Assembly (NCBI RefSeq): GCF_011762185.1
Contig: NZ_JAASQJ010000008.1
Coordinates: forward strand, 1-40,714
Source of the DNA: Dyadobacter arcticus
GTDB lineage: Bacteria; Bacteroidota; Bacteroidia; Cytophagales; Spirosomataceae
Length of the DNA stretch: 40,714 bases
Reading direction: 5' to 3'
In this document: positions 39,087 to 40,714 of the stretch, one piece after another
Layout: each line of letters starts with the position of its first letter
Numbering within the stretch: the stretch's first letter is position 1
Made by a program: the position numbers and the translations under genes
Notes under the pieces: generated by a model
Seen by the model: the letters and a program-made list of their open reading frames with translations, nothing else
Told to the model about the DNA's origin: nothing
The model's database searches: none

Positions 39087-40499
39087 CTATAACAACGCGC
39101 TGAGATATTTCTTCGTTTTTTCATCATCAAAACTACCTAAATAGCTTTCCGTGGTTGAAATTGATGTGTGACCGAGCGATTGACTGATGAATGCGAGTGG
39201 CGCTTCGGATTGCAGAAGGATCGTTGCAAAGGAATGCCTGGCGCTATATGTGTTTACATCACGCTCGATTTTAAGCTCTTTCGCAATTCCTCTCATATAT
39301 TGATTGGTGATCTTGATTACCTGGCTAATAATAATCCTTTCTCTTAACGCTTCCATATCATTTTCAAGAAATGGGAAGACGTGCTTTCTAGGATGTCTGT
39401 CGCCATTTGTCCATCTATCTATGATTGATAATGTCTCGGGAAATAGAGTCACTTTGATACGTGTCTGATTGCTCTTTCTACTTCTCGCCGTCTTTTGCCG
39501 GACAAAGGTCAATTTATCGGCCTGAATATCCTCCCATCTCAATCGGCAAATATCATTAATATTCATACCGTTGCACAAATATGAAAATACCCACAGATCA
39601 CGACTACGCTGCTCCATACCTGGCGTACATTGGTACTCCATAATTTTTAGTACTTCCACCTTCGTCAATGCTTTTTTTGTGTTGTTACCGGCTGGGATGG
39701 TATAACGATTTTTGGTGAATGGATATAAGTCCCGGCCAACGATTCCATTTTCGATAGCATCATTAAACACCGAACGGATGTGGCGACCGTAGATACCTAC
39801 CGTAGTTAACGAAGCAGGCAAAGCTTTCCCTTTTTTGCTTTTTGCAGCTTTGCCGTGTTTGAGCATCCATCTTTCATAGATGGTTAACAACTGCGGTGTC
39901 AGGTGTTCGAATTTCATTACCAAATCCTCAGCGGCAACAGTCTTGCCCTTTGGAGCAATGAAGTTTAAATATTCATGCCTTTGGATAATAGTAAAGGATT
40001 CTGAAAACCGGATAAGAGAAGCAGCCGCTGACAAATAACTGGTAGCATTCCCGATTCTACCTTGTTCAGTCATGAACGCAGCTTTCAATTTGAGGGCGGC
40101 GACTACATTATTTTTATCCTTCCCGTTTTCTGTTGGTTTGCGCTCCTGACCAAACATACCTATTTTATAGGCAAACAGCTCGAAGCTAAAATCATCTCCC
40201 AAATTGGAGATAATAGACTTGGCACGAGCAAGGAAACCTTCAACCTCTTTACCAGTGTACTCTTCTTCAAAATAGTTGCCATAAAGCATGTTCCACAACT
40301 TCCTTCGATAATCGTTTTTGACCTGGCCGGGAATTCCACTTTTATGTTTTTTCAGGAACGCCCAATCCTCATCCTGCACCTTTATTCCAGTTGTAAAAAG
40401 TCTCTGTTTTCCGTCGAAGGAAACCAACCATTTTACGATACCTGCGCCCTCCTTTGAGGTACGTTTGTCCAGAAATAAATTAACCGTTATAACACCCAT
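39087..40499 (-). CDS. Tyrosine-type site-specific integrase
   Basis: A 470-residue integrase with an N-terminal arm-binding domain (about 1-90), a SAM-like core-binding domain (about 110-225) and a catalytic domain (about 285-470). Visible active-site residues are R421 and H422-region in TYSARHSFAT, H444 in SLGHTSIS and nucleophile Y453 in TTESYL. The place of the first catalytic Arg (GxR) is Asn in CNGMNINDIC, and the His of HxxR is Tyr418. It starts 168 bp from attR and reads inward. TTGCAAT pairs at both ends are its likely arm sites. Confidence 0.95.
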   Translation of the reverse strand: MGVITVNLFLDKRTSKEGAGIVKWLVSFDGKQRLFTTGIKVQDEDWAFLKKHKSGIPGQVKNDYRRKLWNMLYGNYFEEEYTGKEVEGFLARAKSIISNLGDDFSFELFAYKIGMFGQERKPTENGKDKNNVVAALKLKAAFMTEQGRIGNATSYLSAAASLIRFSESFTIIQRHEYLNFIAPKGKTVAAEDLVMKFEHLTPQLLTIYERWMLKHGKAAKSKKGKALPASLTTVGIYGRHIRSVFNDAIENGIVGRDLYPFTKNRYTIPAGNNTKKALTKVEVLKIMEYQCTPGMEQRSRDLWVFSYLCNGMNINDICRLRWEDIQADKLTFVRQKTARSRKSNQTRIKVTLFPETLSIIDRWTNGDRHPRKHVFPFLENDMEALRERIIISQVIKITNQYMRGIAKELKIERDVNTYSARHSFATILLQSEAPLAFISQSLGHTSISTTESYLGSFDDEKTKKYLSALL

Positions 40500-40522
40500 G
40501 ATTTCTTGTCATTTGGTAGTGG

Positions 40523-40540
40523 TTGCAATAGACTTGCAAT
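40523..40540. promoter_or_regulatory. Candidate integrase arm-type sites, right end
   Basis: TTGCAAT at 40523-40529 and 40534-40540 in direct orientation, 11 bp apart, just upstream of the integrase ATG. They match the pair at 95-113. Their position also allows autoregulation of int. Confidence 0.55.
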
Positions 40541-40667
40541 ACAAATTTAGAAAATATCCACAAACAACAAAAAATAAAAGTAGCCAAAAAGTTATTAACT
40601 ACCTGATATATTAACATTTGAAAAAATATCAAAAAATAAGAAAGTAGTAAAAAATTCTATTTTTACG

Positions 40668-40714
40668 TGACTCATAATCAGTAGGTGCCTGGTTCGATTC
40701 CAGGTGGGCCCACT
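40668..40714 (+). repeat. Right attachment site (copy of tRNA-Met 3' half)
   Basis: An exact 47-bp copy of positions 1-47. The preceding AT-rich bases (AAATTCTATTTTTACG) do not form a tRNA 5' half, so this copy is the partial duplicate carried by the island, and the left copy belongs to the intact tRNA. Confidence 0.93.

Overview
The window is a complete integrated mobile island from a member of the Bacteroidota, most likely an environmental Cytophagales/Sphingobacteriales-type organism. The evidence is the moderate GC, A-rich leaders, a TAnnTTTG-type -7 promoter motif, and the families present (DUF417, DUF6799, spondin_N, PhnB-like VOC, Bacteroidota-type integrase and MobA/MobC). It begins and ends with the same 47-bp sequence, the 3' half of a CAT-anticodon tRNA (tRNA-Met type). 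The right copy is preceded by non-tRNA sequence, so the intact tRNA should lie just left of base 1. Paired TTGCAAT motifs near both ends look like integrase arm sites. No conjugation (tra) genes are seen, so the element is best described as a mobilizable island that borrows another element's transfer machinery. | Layout. 1-884: att site, terminator, non-coding DNA with a decayed tRNA-Ala 3' half. 885-2241: IS3-family element. 2688-7345: Crp/Fnr regulator followed by a same-strand run of small-molecule enzymes (YdcZ-type transporter, GNAT, nitroreductase-like, dienelactone hydrolase, NTF2-like, VOC, decayed cupin). 7718-10987: a second Crp/Fnr gene, frameshifted and split by an IS21-family element with a 6-bp target duplication. 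11107-13440: decayed DoxX, GlxA-type AraC regulator, PhnB-like VOC and an intact DoxX. 13437-13706: Tn3-family transposase tail with its 38-bp terminal repeat. 14427-16231: third Crp/Fnr regulator, SDR oxidoreductase, ABM monooxygenase, with a perfect TGTGA-N6-TCACA site between regulator and SDR. 16573-17913: S41 peptidase. 18541-20684: YCII/DGPF-type protein, secreted NTF2-like protein and an ECF42-type sigma factor with C-terminal extension. 20811-22855: GbsR/MarR-type regulator and UGT glycosyltransferase, each preceded by the same kind of operator. 23084-26629 (minus strand): AraC regulator, decayed spondin_N gene, Met-rich DUF6799 protein, lactonase-like lipoprotein. 27658-31652: sigma factor, zinc-motif anti-sigma candidate, DUF417 membrane protein, second propeller lipoprotein, flavodoxin-like reductase. 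| 31972-40499 is the backbone, all minus strand: RhuM-Fic protein, MobB-like membrane protein, MobA relaxase, MobC, a predicted oriT, Toprim primase, a cluster of CTCATC iterons, P-loop helicase, excisionase-type HTH protein, an unknown protein, and a tyrosine integrase beside the right att site. | How it works together: the backbone supplies excision, replication/priming and mobilization. The left three quarters is a patchwork of small 'regulator + detoxification or redox enzyme' modules, several dead or dying (cupin, Crp/Fnr, DoxX, spondin, Tn3 tail), interspersed with IS elements and a family of ~85-bp repeats with inverted ends. No CRISPR array, rRNA gene, classical antibiotic-resistance gene or recognised anti-phage defence locus was seen.
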